64,000 bases of DNA, taken from the NCBI GenBank assembly GCA_964019695.1, contig OZ026531.1:11560593-11624592 (forward strand), given 5' to 3'. Under the pieces are notes generated by a model. It saw only the letters and a program-made list of their open reading frames with translations, had not been told where the DNA came from and made no database searches. Source of the DNA: Loripinus fragilis (lineage: Eukaryota; Mollusca; Bivalvia; Lucinida; Lucinidae). The position numbers were made by a program, and so were the translations under genes. The first letter of the stretch is position 1, and each line of letters starts with the position of its first letter. Below, in pieces: positions 1 to 10,432 of the stretch.

Positions 1-935
1 ATGCTGTCTCCACAGAATGGGTTGAATAAAGCCATGAATATGTGAATAAAAGTGATTTTTTTCCAAACAACAGCAGCCCATTTGACAAGCATTGAATTTT
101 GACTTCTTAGAAAATCAAATGTAATCCCCCATCCCCCCAAAAATGAGTCATCAACTAATCTAATTGATTTCTTCTTCATCTAACTTTTAAACATTGCTGA
201 CCTGTCGGGCCTGGATGGTCTTGACTACCCATTGCAACTTGGTCCTGATATGGTTCCTTCATCTACCTTTTAAACATGGTTGACCTGTCCCAATAAGTCA
301 GGAGTCACCAGTCCCAAGACTTTGACGGGTCTTGGTCCCCTAACCCTAGGACAATCCATCTCTTCTGATGGTGCTGGTCCCAAGCCTGGACTACCTGTCA
401 CAACTGATCCTTTATTGTATTGTGCTGACTAGATTTCTGATATCTGATCATAAGGCAGCTTAGAAGTCTCCCTTTCAGGCTTGTGGCACTGGTTCACCTC
501 CGAGCCCTTCACCTGCCTGGTATATATAGACCAACATAACCACATACTGCCTGCTAGTCAGGGTATATGCTCTCTCAGATGCTCAGCTTCAGTTTAAAGG
601 TATCAGGCTAGCTGAGACTATGGTGGTCTTCCGGTTGCTCATGATTGATCTTGCTATCATATTACTGAGTAACACAGTACGAAACAAGTCTAAGGGTTTT
701 CACAGCTGGCTTGGTTCTTTTGGCCAAAATGAGGGGAATGTAGAAAAAAATATTTGGAATGTATCAAAAAATTTACTCAATGCTTAGCTTGTAGTCATAT
801 AAATAGATAAACATTTTTTTTTTACTTTTAGTTGGTCAATTGACCACTGTCCCCAAATTTAACGCCTGATCCACCCAACATTTTTTTCGCTTTAATAACT
901 ATCCATGCATAAAGTTGGACTGAAAAGTCCTCTCT
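1..935. other. Intergenic sequence, no feature recognised
   Basis: AT-rich sequence with stops in all frames over short distances. No tandem repeat, inverted repeat or coding similarity was recognised. A short TATA-like string near 520 has no following gene and is not called as a promoter. Confidence 0.5.
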
Positions 936-1237
936 GATATCTATTGAACTGTGGTTAGTATTGATGGCCAATTGTGGATGGTATAGTGAATTTAGTATTG
1001 ATGGTGTCTGACACCCATTGGATTGTGGATGGTATAATGAAGTTTGTATTGATGGTCTCTCAGCACCCATTGAATTGTGGATGACATAGTGAAGTAAGTA
1101 TTGACGGTCTAAGGAACCCACTAAATTAAGGATGGCATAGTGAAGTTGCTATTGATGGTCTCTGGCACCCACTAAATAGTTGATGGTATAGTTAAGTTAG
1201 TATTGATGGTCTCTGGCACCCATTGAATTGTGGATGG
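936..1237. repeat. 51-bp minisatellite, left block
   Basis: About six imperfect units of 51-52 bp, each starting with ATTGATGGTCTCTG and carrying GTGGATGGTATAGTGAAG. Divergence between units is moderate, so the array is old. The same unit resumes at 2316-2475 after a retrotransposon, showing that the element inserted into a once continuous array. No open frame of note runs through it. Confidence 0.85.
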
Positions 1238-1238
1238 T

Positions 1239-2315
1239 AAGAGTGGATTTCTAATGATATTGTTTCCACCAAAACTGATGATAAACGTGATGACTTTGAT
1301 TTTGAAATTGTCAATTTCCCATTTTTTGATGGTGATGTTCCTCCCTCTACATCCTATGGAGTCTATATCTCTCAACTCATACGTTTTGCTAGAGCATCTA
1401 GCTATGTTGCTAACTTCAACACTCGCAATAAATTGTTAAGTCAGAAACTTCTTTAAGAAGGCTATCGGTATCATAAACTTCGCAAAACCTTTTCTAAATT
1501 TTATGGACGATCCTATGATTTGATTTCTAAATACCAAGTTGGACTTAAATCTCTCTTGCGCCAAGGACTTTCGAAACCTGATTTCTTAGGTGCTCTAATA
1601 ATTTTTCACCCCAGTTCATTAAAATAATTTCCCATTATAAAAAGATTGGCTATTACATTAATGTTTTGCAACAGGCTGCATGCTTGGTGGTCAACCCAAT
1701 CACGCTTGGCAGCTTTGCTTTCCTATGCACGCCGGTGGGTCGGACTTCAGACTCTATGATGGTTCCGACTTAAAGACTAATCTATTGATGAGATGGTAGG
1801 GGCCTGATGCTTTAGCTGTTTGTCGGGTCCACCGGGGTTTACCTGTTGGATTTCGTTTGCTCCAGTATTCAGTTTTATTTACTGTTGAGTCCTTATCTTT
1901 GCTTTATCTCCTTGCTATATCTTGATTTATATGTTTTAGAAGATGATGCATTGATAAGTTAGGGGTCTTTCATGCAAACCAAATATCTATGTGTCTTGAT
2001 CCACATCTGAATTAAGGGTGAGGTTGGCGCCGTTAAACCAGTTTAAGCTCTCTAGTAAAATATTTTTACTGACCAATCCAAGGCGGTACTTCTTTTGTGG
2101 ATCTTTTATGGTTTTTTTTCTGTCTTGTGTTTTTGCTATGTCGAATTGTGTGCGTCTGTTTATATGTGCTTTGTGGTCACCTGCTTGGAAAGGGCTGACC
2201 TCTTGGCTCTCGTTTGTGGTGTCTTACTGTGAGTTTGTCACTTTCCAATTGGTATCCTGGGTCAGGTGTGGTACTTGATTGTATCGATTCCAGATCTTTG
2301 CACCCTTACTTACTT
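1239..2315 (+). pseudogene. 5'-truncated non-LTR retrotransposon, reverse transcriptase C-terminus plus 3' UTR
   Basis: Frame 2 from about 1260 reads through a stretch that includes the strings DDFDFEIVNFPF, GVYISQLIRFARASS and KLRKTFSKFYGRSYDLISKY. I recognise this as the region downstream of the reverse transcriptase core in non-LTR retrotransposons common in bivalve and amphioxus genomes. The catalytic palm is absent, so this is the usual 5' truncation left by incomplete target-primed reverse transcription. A TAA stop after the first SQKLL, and frameshifts after about 1590, make it dead. The untranslated tail ends with GATTCCAGATCTTTGCACCC and then (CTTA)3. Identical ends recur near 27297, 34968, 39388 and 44093. 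It interrupts the 51-bp minisatellite. No clear target duplication is visible; about a dozen bases of the target unit appear to be missing at the junction. Confidence 0.85.
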
Positions 2316-2475
2316 AGTATTGATGGCCTCCGGGGACTATAAAATTGTGGATGGTTTAGTGAAGTTAGTATTGAGTATCTCTGACAACCATTGATTTGTG
2401 GATGGTATAGTGGCATTTGTATTGATGGTCTCTGATACCCATTTAATTGGGGATGGTATTGTAAAGTTTGTATGG
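2316..2475. repeat. 51-bp minisatellite, right block
   Basis: About three units of the same 51-bp repeat as at 936-1237, in the same orientation and beginning directly after the (CTTA)n end of the retrotransposon. Units retain ATTGATGGTCTCTGAT and GTGGATGGTATAGTG with scattered substitutions. Confidence 0.8.
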
Positions 2476-2790
2476 CATGCCTCTAAAATACGTCAAATTA
2501 TGCATCTATGGTACAAGTACAAGTTGGTATGGAATATTTCATTTTTATATTGGATTATGGATGATACATTATCATTCCTCTAACTGTGTCAGATATGAAT
2601 CAAATTCTGGATGACATGGACAAATGTGTTTGATTGACTTAGGTTTTTTAGCAAATGCACTAGCATGCCCAAGTTTTTCTTCAAAAGAAACACAATGAAA
2701 GAAGCCATAAAATTAATTCACTGTTTTGCCATTTCTCATACACAACAGTTCTGCTTCAAAAGAATAGTCAATATTGTTCCTATGTTTCAT
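2476..2790. other. Intergenic, nothing recognised
   Basis: No coding or repeat signal recognised beyond short A/T runs. Confidence 0.4.
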
Positions 2791-2791
2791 A

Positions 2792-3001
2792 TGGGCCCCG
2801 ATGAAAGAAAACCTCTCTTCGGGGGGTTGCAAAAACAAAGATGCAGACCAGTCTGATCAGCGCCTTTGTTATTCATTTTTGGAAAGTACAACATCAAGAC
2901 TTGCCACAAGTGAAATCTAAATTTTCCAGCTAGTCTCTGCAGCTGAGCAGGCTGGTTTGAGTGTGACTTTATAGGAAACCCCTAAGACAGATTTTCTCAT
3001 A
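2792..3001. mobile_element. Inverted-repeat element, AAAACCTGTCTT family, diverged copy
   Basis: Begins GGGCCCCGATGAAAGAAAAC and ends near AGACAGATTTTCTCATAC, the inverted form of the same terminus. The interior carries AGTCTGATCAGCGCCTTTGT and GAGCAGGCTGGTTTGA, shared with copies at 17090, 18076, 28390 and 60057. About 210 bp with no coding capacity, so a non-autonomous element. Confidence 0.65.
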
Positions 3002-3344
3002 CTATTGTATTTAATGTAATAAGTGTACATGCTGAGTTAATTTTGTTCTTACTTGCATTGATAATGTAATATAAATCTTCGAATGCCTCTGCTATTTAAT
3101 CATTTTATCAATTCACCATATAGGTCTACACCGTTTTGAAAAGAGTAAAAATGGGAAATTATAATCTACACAGTAGTCTTATAAGGAACAATTTGAGTCA
3201 CAAAGTACCTTTTATGCCAACAAAGCAGTTTTGAGTTGTGGCCATTAAAAGATTCCCATATAAGCCCCTATTTTTTAATGACTGGAATACTACCTATTCT
3301 GTAAAAATCTTTATCCTTCAACACTCACTGTTACACCGGATCAA
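3002..3344. other. Intergenic, nothing recognised
   Basis: Low-complexity AT-rich DNA; no repeat structure or coding signal seen. Confidence 0.4.
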
Positions 3345-3560
3345 CCCTTTGCCTACTGAGTAATTTGTCAATTTTTTTTTGTTGGCTTCTGATTTTTTTT
3401 CAAAAATCAAGTTTTTCAAAGAAACTCTTTCAGGAATAATACCACTAGAGTGTCAAACAGTTTGGAACCAGATCAGGCCTGACATTTTGTCAGGCCTGAT
3501 CTGGGTTCAAACTTTTTGTCAAGGTTATCATCGGATGACACAAGCAGGCAGGCACGGAAT
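3345..3560. mobile_element. TTAA/CTCTTTGC family element with internal palindrome
   Basis: Starts near CCCTTTGCCTACTGAG and contains the family core AACAGTTTGGAACCAGATCA, followed by a near-perfect inverted copy (AGGCCTGACATTTTGTCAGGCCT at the centre, with flanking arms). The T-rich left segment and the GACA-rich right segment match copies at 8185, 21238 and 58120. Non-coding. Confidence 0.65.
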
Positions 3561-3649
3561 CAATCTAGGCAGCAGCTAGAAACCTTGATATGAACTCCTT
3601 ATTGGGTTTCAAGATCATATACGTATATTTCACGAAATGGCTGATTGCA

Positions 3650-4335
3650 TTATCCTCTCATTCAGAATACAGTTTCATAGGATCACTAAATGTATTAACC
3701 CGTTCTTGATGGGAACCTAGGCTGTTAATCCTTTTCATATTAATGGGTTTTCCCATGCATGTTGTTACAGAATAAGTATGGAATTGTCGATTTTGTAATT
3801 TAAGGGGTTGCCGGTAGAATTTTCTAAAGCTCTGTCTTTTCAAGGTTGTTTCAATTGCAGAAATTTCATCTGTGTTTCATTGTTTGCCAAAGTACGCTTT
3901 TAGGAGTCATTAGCATACTGGGATAACCCTTTTTTGAAGGGAGCTCTGTTAATGCATGTTGTTGCAGAATATGTATGGAATTGCTGATTTCGTATTTTAA
4001 GCGGTTGCAGGTATAATTTTCTAAATTATGAGTTAGATTTGCCTCTGGATTGTTTCAATCTTAGCAAACAGTGCAGTCCTGATAAGATGCAGCATTATGC
4101 TGCATTTCATCTGGCTCTTTACTGTTGGCCAAAGTACTTATATAGGGGTTTTCAGTAATATTTCTTGATCTTGATGTGAATGCTGTTAATCCTTTCATAT
4201 AAATGGATTTTCCCAAGCATGTTGTTACAGAATTAGTATGGAATTGTCAATTTTGTACTTTAAGGGGTTGCAGGTAGACATTTCTATAGTCTATGATGTG
4301 TTTCTGTCATGATGATTTGTATTTATCTTTGCAAA
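3650..4335 (+). repeat. Threefold tandem repeat, ~200-260 bp units
   Basis: The block GCATGTTGTTRCAGAATAAG, then TATGGAATTG and TTTAAGGGGTTGCAGGT, occurs at about 3752, 3951 and 4214. Each is followed by a stretch with GTTTGCCAAAGTAC or GTTGGCCAAAGTAC. Spacing of about 200 and 263 bp and substantial divergence indicate an old segmental tandem duplication. No open frame is conserved between units. Confidence 0.75.
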
Positions 4336-4448
4336 CAGTGCAGACCCTGATGAAATGACAATGAGTAATGGCCCTTTCCCATATGACCATGGCTGTTGGT
4401 GGAACATAAAACAGACTGAAACACACACTCATTCAGCATTGTCATGAG

Positions 4449-4570
4449 TCTGTTTTGATTCTTTACGCCCTAATTTTTCAGTCATGTCAGGACTGGTATT
4501 CCTGGGTTGAATCATGCAGTACTCAGCATTGGATAAAGCGTCTTCCTCAAATACACAAAACAGGGACTGG
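4449..4570 (-). mobile_element. SINE body fragment (tRNA-derived, V-type-like)
   Basis: GATTCTTTACGCCC, TTTTTCAGTCATGTCAGGAC and CCTGGGTTGAATCA match the body of the SINE seen complete at 10206, 16654, 27798 and 59722. The tRNA-related head is missing. By the polarity of complete copies the element lies on the minus strand. Confidence 0.65.
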
Positions 4571-4900
4571 GCCGGCCATGAATATCCATTCAGCAATATA
4601 TTATACTATTTGTAAAACTGAACTGTTTTGCATATTTGAACGGTTAAGATATTCTAGTTTGAGACTCAATCACTGTGTAGGCACAAAGCCCTGCAGATCT
4701 GAAACTGGATACGATTTTGAATTATTTCAGCTTTAATTCAGCACTACCTATATTTTGCAGCAGACGACAATTTCAAATTTTGCTGCTTTTTTCAAAAATA
4801 ACAAATAAGACATGATATTTAACAAGAATCCTCTGCTGTTGGCAGACCATACTCATGAAGTATCATACCTTATTTTTTTTCGAAATTAGGAAAGATGTCG
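4571..4900. other. Intergenic, nothing recognised
   Basis: No repeat or coding signal recognised. The open frame running here overlaps the SINE fragment and has no family resemblance. Confidence 0.4.
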
Positions 4901-4954
4901 CAAAATTTGTCATCTGCTGCAGCCATAAGTTCAACTTTACCAACTGGCGCCGTC

Positions 4955-5130
4955 CAGCTGCTGATAACCATTGCAAACAGCTGGGACCCAGCTCAGGACC
5001 AATGGATCCAAAACTGTTTGACACTCTGAAAGTGTTCCTGTAAGAATTTTTTGAAAAAGTTAATTTTGACAAAAGTGAGCAGACAACAAAAAAGATTGAA
5101 ACATTACCCAGTATGCAAAGAGTTTAAATG
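4955..5130. mobile_element. TTAA/CTCTTTGC family element, diverged
   Basis: CTGATAACCATTGCAAACAG, GATCCAAAACTGTTTGACAC, a GAATTTTTTGAAAAAGTTAA segment and the end ATGCAAAGAGTTTAA all belong to the family whose better copy is at 58120-58375. The central palindrome has decayed. Confidence 0.65.
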
Positions 5131-5340
5131 TCTCTTTTTGCATGAATTTTGATCACAGCGTTTAAAATTCAAAGATTTTTGGCTGATTTTAATTACCATA
5201 TTTGTCTTCCTATGCTAGTTTAACTTTTTTCCTGCTAGTGTTCTCTCCTGTTATCCATTGCAAACAGTAATTAAGGACTCAGATTCATGAGGCCCAACAT
5301 AACATCAGGCCATTGTCTACCTTCCAAGATTAGGCCAGTA

Positions 5341-5400
5341 AAATTAATTTGAGCCCCCACCCCCCCACACACACACACTCCAGTGGCTTAGGCAGCTGTC
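5341..5400. repeat. C-rich / (CA)n simple sequence
   Basis: Runs of C followed by a short (CA)n tract, just ahead of a retroelement-derived block. Confidence 0.6.
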
Positions 5401-5655
5401 CATTCTAAGGCAGTGGTTCTGTTGTGTTCTTGTTGATTGCTCCGGTCGTTTATGGGTGGTTTGTGTTTGGTCTATGTTTTGTAATTTAATACATAGTGTC
5501 TTTTCTAGCCCTGAGGAAAAGAGAATTGGATCTTGCTTTTCTTTAATTGTGTTTTTACTGTGCTTGACTGTTAGTGTTTTGTGTCTTTCCTCACAGTGCT
5601 GTGGGTTCGTCTATGGTCTGTGATTTTCGGCATTTCCTGGTCATACTCAATGCAA
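5400..5655 (+). mobile_element. Non-LTR retroelement 3' UTR fragment, diverged
   Basis: GTCTTTTCTAGCCCTGAGG, CTTTCCTCACAGTGCTGTGG and ATTTCCTGGTCATACTCAAT align with the better conserved blocks at 5885-6115, 57400-57655 and, inverted, 11866-12025. No reverse transcriptase is visible, as expected for a severely 5'-truncated insertion. Confidence 0.6.
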
Positions 5656-5884
5656 AAATCATCAACATTTTTTGAGCAGTCAATATACTGTGTTTATATG
5701 GTTTCCAGTAGTCTTAAATTCTCTAGACTTTTCTTCTGTGTATCCTGTTTGCCTTACATGTGCCAAGCAGATATCGGCCTCACCTAGAGATTACCAGCCA
5801 TGAGTAAACCAGGTTGCTCAGCTACAGACTAAAATAAGTTTAGAGGGAGAGAATAACAAAAGCACTGATCAAACTTTCTGGATA

Positions 5885-6115
5885 TGCAGGCTGGTCTGCA
5901 CTTTTGTTCTTGTTATGTTCTTGTTGTTGCAATCTTCTTGGTGGGGAAGAGGGAGCTGATTGCTTTGCTTAATTTGTCTTCCTGGTGTCTATTGATGGTT
6001 GAGAGGCTCTTCCTCGCGGTGACACCGGGTTGTCTGCAGTTTGTGATTGTGGTATTTCCTGATCATACTCAATTACTATTTCCTGCAACGAGGCCCAGAT
6101 ATACTCTACTATTCT
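5885..6115 (+). mobile_element. Non-LTR retroelement 3' UTR fragment
   Basis: Contains GGGGAAGAGGGAGCTGATTG, TGTCTTCCTGGTGTCT and GTATTTCCTGATCATACTCA, shared with the inverted copy at 11866-12025 at high identity. A 93-aa open frame here is a by-product of the untranslated sequence. Confidence 0.65.
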
Positions 6116-6219
6116 TTTGCCAAGTCAGCGAATTGCATTTATCAGTGTGGCTGACCGACCATTGATTAAACTGGTAGAAAAAAATTACATTTCTATTTCT
6201 GTGACAGCTATACAACTAG

Positions 6220-6280
6220 GCAAGAAGAAAGTGGTTCTTTGGTTCTAAAATATAGCAGGGTTTGTGTATAATTCAAGGAC
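6220..6280 (+). repeat. 61-bp direct repeat, left of AGGCC element
   Basis: Starts GCAAGAAGAAAGTGGTTC and ends TGTATAATTCAAGGAC. A copy with roughly five differences lies at 6762-6822, right after the element. The two copies sit exactly at the element's ends. Confidence 0.8.
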
Positions 6281-6285
6281 GTATA

Positions 6286-6759
6286 AGGCCAGAACTTTTC
6301 TATTAGTTGATTTACAGGAAACATTTTTCAGATTTAGGGTCAGGGGACGAATAAAAATAAAATAAAAATACTCTGAAAATGACCAGTAAACTGGTCATTT
6401 TCAGAGCTTCTTTTTTTTTTTTTTAGATATTTTCAGAGCTTTTTTTTCTTTTTTTTTTAAGTATCTCCAGAAACAGTAAAACTAGTAATAGGTAAATCAA
6501 CAGTCTGTATTAAATCTTTAAATATTTTATCATTTTCCTAACAATCTGGACAGTACAATCCCTTTTAACAGTGTTACTCTCAAAAATACACAGACAGAAC
6601 CTCAAAAATATAATATTTTTTTCAACGAAACAAATACTATTTAGAGTCAGCGGATATTTTTTTTTTTTTTTAAGAAATTAAATTTTATTTTTTTCTACTT
6701 TTCGGAAAATTACAGTAGGAGGAGGGTTCGTAAATCAACTAATAAAAAAATTCTGGCCT
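6286..6759. mobile_element. AGGCC-ended inverted-repeat element, copy 1 (474 bp)
   Basis: The termini are AGGCCAGAACTTTT on the left and AATTCTGGCCT on the right, with the inverted TTAGTTGATTTAC adjoining each. The interior has a palindrome AAAATGACCAGT / ACTGGTCATTTT and the landmarks AATCTGGACAGTACAATC and CTCAAAAATACACAGACAGA. A near-identical arrangement is at 37829-38264, and a truncated inverted copy at 34128-34500. No protein is encoded. Confidence 0.8.
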
Positions 6760-6761
6760 CA

Positions 6762-6822
6762 GCAAGAAGAAAGTAGTTCTTTGGTTCTTAAACATAGCAG
6801 GGTTTGTGTATCATTCAAGGAC
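6762..6822 (+). repeat. 61-bp direct repeat, right of AGGCC element
   Basis: Second copy of the sequence at 6220-6280, starting two bases after the element terminus. Confidence 0.8.
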
Positions 6823-6842
6823 CAATTTAAAGACTCAAAAAC

Positions 6843-7157
6843 ATGCGCGGATCCAGGAAGTTTTGTCAGAGGGGGTCCAACTTTGACAACCTTTTTTAAT
6901 GTTGTTTTTTTTAGTCGATGAGGGGAGAGAGGATTCAAATACCACTAAAAGCGAGCCATCATGGGCCTGCTAGCGAAATGCCATTTAAATGGCGTTTCGC
7001 TGGCGTGCCATTGATGGCCCAACATTGACTGGTGGCTTGAAAGCTTTGTGATTTTTCAGGGGATCTGAACCAGCATTGCTAAGAAACCCTATATTTATGT
7101 GATTTTTAAGGGGGGGGGGGGGTCCGGACCCCCTGTCCCCCCCTCTGGATCCGCCCA
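6843..7157. mobile_element. GCGGATCCAG-ended inverted-repeat element
   Basis: Left end GCGGATCCAGGAAGTTTTG with GAGGGGGT; right end ACCCCC...CCCTCTGGATCCGC, the inverted form. The interior holds a second dyad around CCATTTAAATGG. Closely related to 62578-63065, with shared GGCTTGAAAGCTTTGTGATT and ATTGCTAAGAAA. A poly-G run at about 7110-7122 lies inside the right arm. Confidence 0.75.
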
Positions 7158-7299
7158 TGAAAAAGGGTTTTCAAGGACTGAGTACTACAAACTAATTGAA
7201 GTAAAAAATTCACATTGGAAATGCTCCACAGAGATATTGGAGAAATTAGAGTTAGAAAATTGGTATAAAATTGTTATGCCTTTATTTGGTGCATCAAAT

Positions 7300-8060
7300 G
7301 AATTTGATTTGGTGGTTTAGATGATGGTGATTATGGTTTTCTATTTAAGCTATGGTGGCCATTTTTGTTAGAGAACAATACGAGGATCACATGTGTGAAA
7401 TTATTATAATTTTGCCCAGCGTATCAGAATGAGATGTCATTTTAAGATTTTTTTTGTGGCCATTTTGTTCAGGAATGGAACCATTTGTGCAATTTTTATA
7501 CAGGCCATTACAGGGAACATTTTTGTGAAAATATTTTGAATTTGGGTCTGTGGTTCAGTTGGAGAAATTTTGTACTTTTTTTCTATTTTTTGGCTCTAGA
7601 AGTCATTTTGTTCAGCAGAGTGGACCCATTTGTGCAATTTTGGAAGAGAGTATTTTGGGCAACATTTGTGAGAACATATTTTCAATTTGGACTAGAGGAT
7701 GTGGAGATGTCATTCAAAAGCTTTTTTTTTTTCTATTTTAGCTCTGGTGGCCATTGCTTTTAGTGTAGCAGAATTACTAGCAATTCTTTAAAAGAGGACA
7801 TTATAAGGAATATTTTGTGAAATTATTTTGAATCTGGGTCAGTTAGTTCAGGAAAGGTTTTTTTATGTTTGTTTTTTTTGCTCTGCATGGTGGCCATTTT
7901 TGGCAGAGGAGCCAAAAAGTCTGTGTAGTTTTGTTAGAGAGTATTATGTCAGAACCATTTGTGTCATAACATAATTTTTTTTCTACTTTTAGCTCTGGTG
8001 GCCATTTTGTTTAGTGAAGTTAAACAAATTGTGAAATTTGGTAAAGGGCATTACTATGGG
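7300..8060 (+). repeat. Imperfect tandem array, ~105-147 bp units, about six copies
   Basis: The marker TAGCTCTGGTGGCCATTTTG recurs in recognisable form at about 7352, 7457, 7603, 7750, 7892 and 8001. Each is followed by a GGACCATTTGTGCAATTTT-like segment and by AACATTTTTGTGAGAA. Open frames of 60-90 aa inside the array are not conserved in frame between units, so it is not called coding. Confidence 0.75.
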
Positions 8061-8184
8061 CATGTGAACCTGGATTGAAAATCTTAACAATTTATTACTG
8101 TGGCCTAAGTTTAGATGCCAGACAATGGCTTACATCAATGACAAATATATTTCTGCAGTACAAACAATCATGATAAAATCATTC

Positions 8185-8405
8185 AGCTGCCTACCAGTGC
8201 TAACTGTCGACAGTTTGGACCTAGGTCAGGCCCGACACATTGTTGGGCCTGAATATCCAAACTGTTTGACACTTTGAGTGTATGCCTCATAGAATATTTT
8301 GGAAAATTTGATTTTGAAAAAAATCAGCAGATAATGAAAAGCATGCAAAATAATCCAGCAATCTGATTGAATTTCCCAGTAGTCAAAGAGTTTTATCGGA
8401 CTCTA
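8185..8405. mobile_element. TTAA/CTCTTTGC family element
   Basis: CAGTTTGGACCTAGGTCAGG, then GCCTGAATATCCAAACTGTT and ACACTTTGAGTG, ending AGTCAAAGAGTTTTAT. Same order of segments as 58120-58375. Non-coding. Confidence 0.65.
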
Positions 8406-8406
8406 T

Positions 8407-8620
8407 GGTAAAGTTGGGTAACTTCGGACATCAGGTAAATTCGGACAGCCATCTTGTTTGTTTCATATTTTAATTTTTTGAATAGAAGAATAGATAAACT
8501 AAGCAAACAGTGGAAATCCTGATGAGACGGCTCATAAGGAGCCGTCTCATCTGGATTTCCACTGTCTGCAAAGGTATGTCCGAATTTAACTGATGTCTGA
8601 AGTTCCTGACTTGACCCTAA
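8407..8620. mobile_element. Foldback element with ~35-bp terminal inverted repeats
   Basis: Left GTTGGGTAACTTCGGACATC and AGGTAAATTCGGACA are mirrored on the right by TGTCCGAATTTAACTGATGT and CTGAAGTTCCTGAC. A second internal palindrome pairs AAACAGTGGAAATCCTGATG with CATCTGGATTTCCACTGT around GAGACGGCTC. No coding capacity. Only copy seen in the window. Confidence 0.8.
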
Positions 8621-8633
8621 CTAGTGCCAAGAG

Positions 8634-8690
8634 GCGTGCAGTGACTCAGTGGTAGAGTGTTTAACTTGAGATCGAGGGGTCCTGACATAG
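8634..8690 (+). mobile_element. SINE head fragment (tRNA-related)
   Basis: GCAGTGACTCAGTGGTAGAG followed by TGTTTAACTTGAGA and CGAGGGGTC. This is the tRNA-related promoter head (A-box-like TGACTCAGTGGTAGAG) of the SINE whose full copies lie on the minus strand at 16654 and 59722. The body is missing. Confidence 0.65.
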
Positions 8691-10200
8691 ACTTCAGTGT
8701 TAAGCAATGTTATGCCAAGCCTGTGTTTTCCGCACCATTGACACATTATTTTGCTGTATGACACAATTCAAATTGTCTCGTGGGTCATCTGGCGCATGCA
8801 AATTTCTGGCTTGACGTAGATATTTGCAAACTGTGGGTCAAAATAGTCATCTTCTGAAAATAAACTGACTTTTTAGAGGATTTCAATAACGGATGCAAAG
8901 CAAAACGTGCAATGAAACAAGTTTTGTGATTGGTGCTAATGGGATATATATTTTTAATCTCAGGAATTGAATGCGCATCACATTCTCATTTAACTCTTGA
9001 GTCAGACTGGTCGCTAATTATATTACCTGATCGATTTTTATTCAGTGCATGAAAACGAAACCGTGTCACGGTAGATTCTCTACCAATGAAAAACATTGTC
9101 ACAAAACATGTGACAAGTCTTATTTTGTCAACAAAGATGGTATACAGCAAGATTAAAATTCATGCACAGACAATTTCAGAGTTCTTCTCTATGCAGCCTC
9201 CAGAGAAATCTCAATCAGATCATGACCCATAATGTGGCTCCCATTTCTTCTTTGGCAAATCAGTGTTTTAACAAGGAAATTCACATACTGCTATAAAATG
9301 GGTTTGGCACTTTAATCAGTCATCACAAATTATGATGTCAGCACCATGCACTAATATTGATGTCAACATTACACCCTGGAATTTTTTTTTACAAAATGCA
9401 TGCATGTAAACACCATATTCTCATGTGCAATATATAATCAATATAATGCTTACTTCATTTCTTCTGTAGCTGAGTATTCTTCTATTCTTAAATAATTCAC
9501 ACACTTTTTTCCAGAAATAATGCAAATCTGGTATGTTCAACTGTAATGATTTAACTATTTTTCAAAACAATAATTATAGCACTTGAATATCTGAAAGTTA
9601 ACCTAAAAAATCTATAACAACAATAAAACATTTGTATGCATGAATATATAATGGTAATCAAACATGTTTTTGTTTGCATTAACAATTTACCACTGGTCTA
9701 ATGAAAGAGTTGAATACAATTTACTGGCCAAATCAGGCTGCCCTAGATTCTGCTGTTGTTAATGCGCAAAAATTGCTTAGCTTGCATGGAGTTTTTCTAA
9801 CTGATGCTATGCATCCCCACAAAGAAACAATCAAATAAAATTAAGATACTATGGTGAAACAAAACTCAGAGACAGTCACAGCTAAAGAAAACCTCAAGTT
9901 AAGCTAGTCGGCCCAGCCAAAGAAAGTAGAAATACGAAATAGTCATTTTCCGTTGAAAAAGAAGCGTCTCAAATATCAAATACTTCAATCTTGGTACATT
10001 TCATCAATCAGAAAGCAAATCAGGCTTTCTCTATGTTTAGACATTCATTCTAACACAGTGATATGAAAGACAAGCATGTATTAACGCTATAAGCACCAGA
10101 CAAAAATAGTAATCAGGAACAAAAAAATGAATTTCCCCGCTACAGGGTCATTATTGGCGTACTGGATTAGTTCAGACAGTAGGTACTTACAGATATATCA
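8691..10200. other. Intergenic, nothing recognised
   Basis: About 1.5 kb of AT-rich sequence. No tandem repeat, long inverted repeat or coding similarity seen on either strand. It may be comparatively unique sequence. Confidence 0.4.
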
Positions 10201-10205
10201 AGATT

Positions 10206-10432
10206 GATTTTGCTTGTTTGATTTGATTCTTGATTTTGTTTGTTTGATTTGATTCTTTACGTCCCAGTCACCAATTTTTCAGTTTAGTCGGGACTGGTCT
10301 CCCTGGGTTGAACCAGCACTAAGTATGGATTAATGTGTCTTACTCAAGGACACAACATAGTGACGCCAGGTAAGGCTAGAACTGGCAACCCCTCGGTCAA
10401 GCACTTTGCCACTGAACCACTAAGCTCCCTCT
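10206..10432 (-). mobile_element. tRNA-derived SINE, near full length
   Basis: On the minus strand the order is tRNA-related head (GCTTAGTGGTTCAGTGGCAA), a spacer with GTGTCCTTGAGTAAGACAC, a body with GTGCTGGTTCAACCCAGG and AAAAATTGGTGACTGGGACG, then an AATCAAATCAAAC-type tail. The tail is duplicated here (TTTGTTTGATTTGATTCT twice). V-type SINEs such as RUDI are known from molluscs; the assignment to that group is inference. Confidence 0.75.

Noticed and set aside
500..560. TATA-box promoter
   Set aside because: A TATATATA-like string alone, with no gene downstream.
7485..7763. 92-aa phenylalanine-rich frame as a membrane protein
   Set aside because: Lies in a T-rich tandem array; the frame is not conserved between units.
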